Positions 6,656 through 7,785 of a stretch of 7,785 nucleotides of DNA are shown one piece after another (the first letter of the stretch is position 1; each line of letters begins with the position of its first letter). The stretch is taken from assembly GCA_041655035.1 (NCBI GenBank), contig JBAZCN010000150.1, positions 1-7,785 on the forward strand. The letters are read 5' to 3'. Under the pieces are notes generated by a model. It was not told the origin of the DNA. It worked only from the letters and a program-made list of their open reading frames with translations, and made no database searches. Made by a program: the position numbers and the translations under genes. Origin of the DNA: NAT127 sp041655035. Its GTDB lineage: Bacteria; Pseudomonadota; Gammaproteobacteria; Pseudomonadales; Porticoccaceae.

Positions 6656-6761
6656 TATGGTGCCAAAATTTGTACGCAGATACAGGGATTAAAGCAGTCG
6701 GAGTGATTGTAAATCCGCGATTTTTATATCCAACTGGCTGTTCTTGAAGGACTATTTATGG

Positions 6762-6780
6762 TTGGCATATTGTGTGCTAA
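6762..6780 (+). promoter_or_regulatory. Sigma-54 (RpoN) promoter of pilA
   Basis: The sequence TTGGCATATTGTGTGCTAA has GG at 6764-6765 and GC at 6776-6777 with exactly ten bases between, matching the TGGCAC-N5-TTGCW pattern at -24/-12. Transcription would start near 6789, giving a leader of about 35 bases before the pilA ATG that keeps the AAGGAG ribosome site. RpoN-dependent pilA transcription activated by PilS/PilR is established in Pseudomonas. The pilS and pilR genes are not in this window. Confidence 0.85.
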
Positions 6781-6823
6781 ACAGGAGTGTCGATATTTTT
6801 CATCGATAACCAAGGAGAACGAT

Positions 6824-7219
6824 ATGAAACAACAAAGAGGTTTTACCCTTATCGAGCTGATGATCGTGGTGGCGATTATCGGTATTCTGGCGGCTATTGC
6901 TTTGCCGGCTTATCAGGATTACACAGCCAAGTCCAAGGCCTCCAATGCCATCGCTTCGCTTTCTGGACAAAAACTGAAGGTGGCTGAGGCCTTCAGTGTT
7001 AATGGTGAATTCGGCTGTGAGGACACTTCAGGTAAAGATATTCCTTATTGTGATGGGAATGGTGTTTTAGAGTTTACATATGACGACGTTACTGCCGAGC
7101 TGGAGCCAAGGGAGAATGAGGGTGCGATCGAATGGCAGTGTACGCTGACTGGTATAAGTGAAGACGTTAAAGTTGAAGGCTGTGATGGCACCTTTAATAC
7201 CACTGATGGTGGCGAATAA
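6824..7219 (+). CDS. pilA: Major type IV pilin PilA (prepilin)
   Basis: This is the probable main subunit of the pilus fibre. The 131-residue precursor has leader MKQQRG cleaved before FTLIELMIVVAIIGILAAIA, with Glu at mature position 5 and the ALPAYQDYTAKSK continuation of the N-terminal helix. The globular part has four cysteines (65, 76, 106, 120), so two disulphides are possible; the 106-120 pair would close a D-region. The C-terminal half is strongly acidic and ends TTDGGE. ATG 6824 is preceded by AAGGAG (6812-6817) with 6 nt spacing. The in-frame ATG at 6758 lies upstream of and overlaps the promoter region, so it cannot be the start. The position divergent to pilB, the sigma-54 promoter and the strong terminator after the gene all fit a highly expressed pilA. 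G+C is visibly lower than in pilBCD. A pilA paralogue elsewhere cannot be excluded. Confidence 0.94.
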   Translation: MKQQRGFTLIELMIVVAIIGILAAIALPAYQDYTAKSKASNAIASLSGQKLKVAEAFSVNGEFGCEDTSGKDIPYCDGNGVLEFTYDDVTAELEPRENEGAIEWQCTLTGISEDVKVEGCDGTFNTTDGGE

Positions 7220-7263
7220 TCTAGGGAAAACTAGAGAGCAGGTTTTATTAAAGGCGAGAGCTA

Positions 7264-7297
7264 AACAACAAACCCCGGCGCGCCGGGGTTTGTTGTT
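7264..7297. terminator. Perfect palindromic rho-independent terminator after pilA
   Basis: Two perfect 17-base arms, AACAACAAACCCCGGCG and its complement, meet without a spacer, so the RNA folds as a long hairpin with a tight GCGC tip. The arm ends are A-rich on the left and T-rich on the right (TTTGTTGTTCTT), so it should terminate transcription from either side. It begins 44 bases after the pilA stop. It would end the pilA transcript and could also block antisense reading from the right. Confidence 0.9.
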
Positions 7298-7494
7298 CTT
7301 GAAGCTGCCAAATTCAGTAGTTTTGTTTCTTAGGGAAGGAGGTTGCACTGGCACAATATTCTTGGCAGCAGGGCAGGCGGGCATAATGCCGATTTGCCAT
7401 CACTTGGATAATTTTTATCGCCCATGTGAAAAACAGGCTCTTTTTAAATAGTGCGAATGAGAGCAAGGCCAGCTTCCTGAACGAGAGCGGATCA

Positions 7495-7525
7495 CATAGG
7501 GTGCGCTGAAGAATGAAGCGCACCG
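7495..7525 (+). repeat. REP-like hairpin unit, forward orientation
   Basis: GGTGCGCT (7500-7507) and AGCGCACC (7517-7524) form a perfect 8-bp stem with a 9-nt loop, preceded by the head CATAG. It matches the unit at 1646-1676 at 27 of 31 positions, although the two lie about 5.8 kb apart. Short palindromes with a conserved 5' tetranucleotide (here ATAG) are the pattern of REP sequences mobilised by REP-associated transposases. No such transposase gene is in the window. Confidence 0.8.
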
Positions 7526-7543
7526 AGCTACGGAGTGATTTTC

Positions 7544-7569
7544 GGTGCCGCTCCTAACTCGGTAGCACC
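7544..7569 (-). repeat. Degenerate REP-like unit, reverse orientation
   Basis: Read on the minus strand, this stretch begins GGTGCTACC and ends TTAGGAGCGGCACC. It agrees with the reversed unit at 7671-7701 at 18 of 26 positions, including the TAGGAG block and the GGTG / CACC ends. Its stem is reduced to about 5 bp. Placed 18 bases after the forward unit at 7495-7525, it would complete an inverted pair. Confidence 0.4.
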
Positions 7570-7637
7570 TTACCTGGCAACGCACCAATACTTACCATCG
7601 AACTGCACCCGCCATTGTCTTGAAATCGCATCGAATA

Positions 7638-7659
7638 TGCTGAGGCACGAAGCGCCCCG
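7638..7659 (+). repeat. Degenerate REP-like unit, forward orientation
   Basis: TGCTGAGGCACGAAGCGCCCCG closely resembles the right two thirds of the unit at 1646-1676 (TGCTGAGCAACGAAGCGCACCG), but the CATAGGG head is lost. It lies 11 bases before the reversed unit at 7671-7701, repeating the forward-reverse pairing seen at 7495-7569. Confidence 0.45.
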
Positions 7660-7670
7660 CATCCCGGGCT

Positions 7671-7701
7671 GGTGCGCCTCCTATCGTCGGCACACCCTAT
7701 G
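7671..7701 (-). repeat. REP-like hairpin unit, reverse orientation
   Basis: On the minus strand the unit starts CATAGGGTGTGCC and ends GGCGCACC. The 8-bp stem (7671-7678 with 7689-7696) has one G-U wobble in minus-strand RNA but a C-A mismatch in plus-strand RNA, which supports the minus orientation. The loop is 10 nt. The head matches the forward units at 1646 and 7495. Confidence 0.7.
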
Positions 7702-7741
7702 ATCGTGCCGTCTGAGACTGGGCTGAGAGTATCTGAAGTTC

Positions 7742-7785
7742 ATGACTGCCGGGAAGGAGTTTTCGGACTTCTGCACTATGAATTT
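7742..7785 (+). CDS. Possible start of a downstream gene (partial, unidentified)
   Basis: From ATG 7742 an open frame reads MTAGKEFSDFCTMNF and runs off the right edge. A second in-frame ATG occurs at 7778. The ribosome site is poor: GAAG lies just before 7742, and GGAAGGAG at 7752-7759 is too far from 7778. With only 14 full codons I do not recognise a family and cannot rule out a chance open frame. Confidence 0.2.
   Translation, partial: MTAGKEFSDFCTMN

Larger units (their letters stand above)
6470..6823. other. Divergent control region between pilB and pilA
   Basis: These 354 bases separate the divergent pilB and pilA starts and contain no gene I can support. The pilA-proximal half is visibly more AT-rich than the GC-rich coding DNA of the operon. 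It holds a sigma-54 promoter (6762-6780), a TGTC-type dyad (6639-6655) and the pilA ribosome site AAGGAG (6812-6817). A weak candidate promoter for pilB lies near 6541-6549 on the minus strand. A short GGCCC-GCAG-GGGCC hairpin (6507-6520) lies in the expected pilB leader, with no T-run that would make it a terminator. Confidence 0.7.
7220..7785. other. Gene-poor region downstream of pilA
   Basis: Apart from a possible gene start at the very end, I see no coding sequence in these roughly 560 bases. Open frames on either strand here are short, lack ribosome sites and resemble nothing I know. The stretch holds the pilA terminator (7264-7297), an AT-richer segment from about 7300 to 7450, and then a cluster of REP-like hairpin units (7495-7701). 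No tRNA cloverleaf is evident. Confidence 0.6.

Noticed and set aside
7349..7371. Second sigma-54-like promoter downstream of pilA (TGGCAC followed by TTGGC)
   Set aside because: After the GG the required GC does not fall ten bases downstream, and no gene follows at a suitable distance.
7067..7523. Short minus-strand open frames over the pilA end and downstream region as small genes
   Set aside because: They cross the pilA terminator or overlap pilA antisense, have no ribosome sites and resemble no known small protein.

Overview
The window is a type IVa pilus locus from a high-G+C gammaproteobacterium. Every recognisable protein belongs to the type IV pilus machinery or to its usual housekeeping passengers. 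The gene order pilA / pilB-pilC-pilD-coaE-yacG, with pilA divergent and no zapD between coaE and yacG, is the arrangement known from Pseudomonas and related marine gammaproteobacteria. I cannot name the genus from the sequence alone.

Layout. Positions 1-50 hold the last codons of an unidentified upstream gene. Positions 53-1508 hold two plus-strand minor pilin genes, a PilV-type prepilin and a PilE-type pilin. A 268-base intergenic stretch (1509-1776) with two REP-like hairpins separates them from a convergent minus-strand operon. That operon is transcribed from about 6.5 kb down to 1.8 kb as pilB (assembly ATPase), pilC (platform protein), pilD (prepilin peptidase/methylase), coaE (dephospho-CoA kinase) and yacG (zinc-binding gyrase inhibitor). 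A 354-base divergent control region (6470-6823) carries a clear sigma-54 promoter for pilA, with a TGTC-type dyad upstream that could bind PilR. pilA (6824-7219) encodes the probable major pilin and is followed by a strong palindromic terminator. The remaining bases to the right edge hold at least two, probably four, REP-like units in inverted pairs and possibly the first codons of another gene.

How the genes work together. PilA, PilE and PilV are made as prepilins. PilD cleaves them after the glycine of the G|xxxxE site and methylates the new N terminus. PilB powers polymerisation from the cytoplasm through the PilC platform. PilE and PilV are minor pilins expected in the priming or tip complex. 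CoaE and YacG are passengers of the pilBCD operon by long-standing synteny.

What stands out. First, the PilV leader is very long (47 residues) and contains five exact 15-bp repeats, read in frame as CAGSH. No alternative in-frame start lies between the repeats and the cleavage site. Second, PilV carries, after a Gly/Pro/Asp linker, an extra C-terminal domain of about 109 residues with four cysteines that looks like a beta-sandwich module. Third, a family of hairpin repeats with a CATAGG head occurs at both ends of the locus. I see no wholly new multi-gene system here; the novelty candidates are PilV and the repeats.
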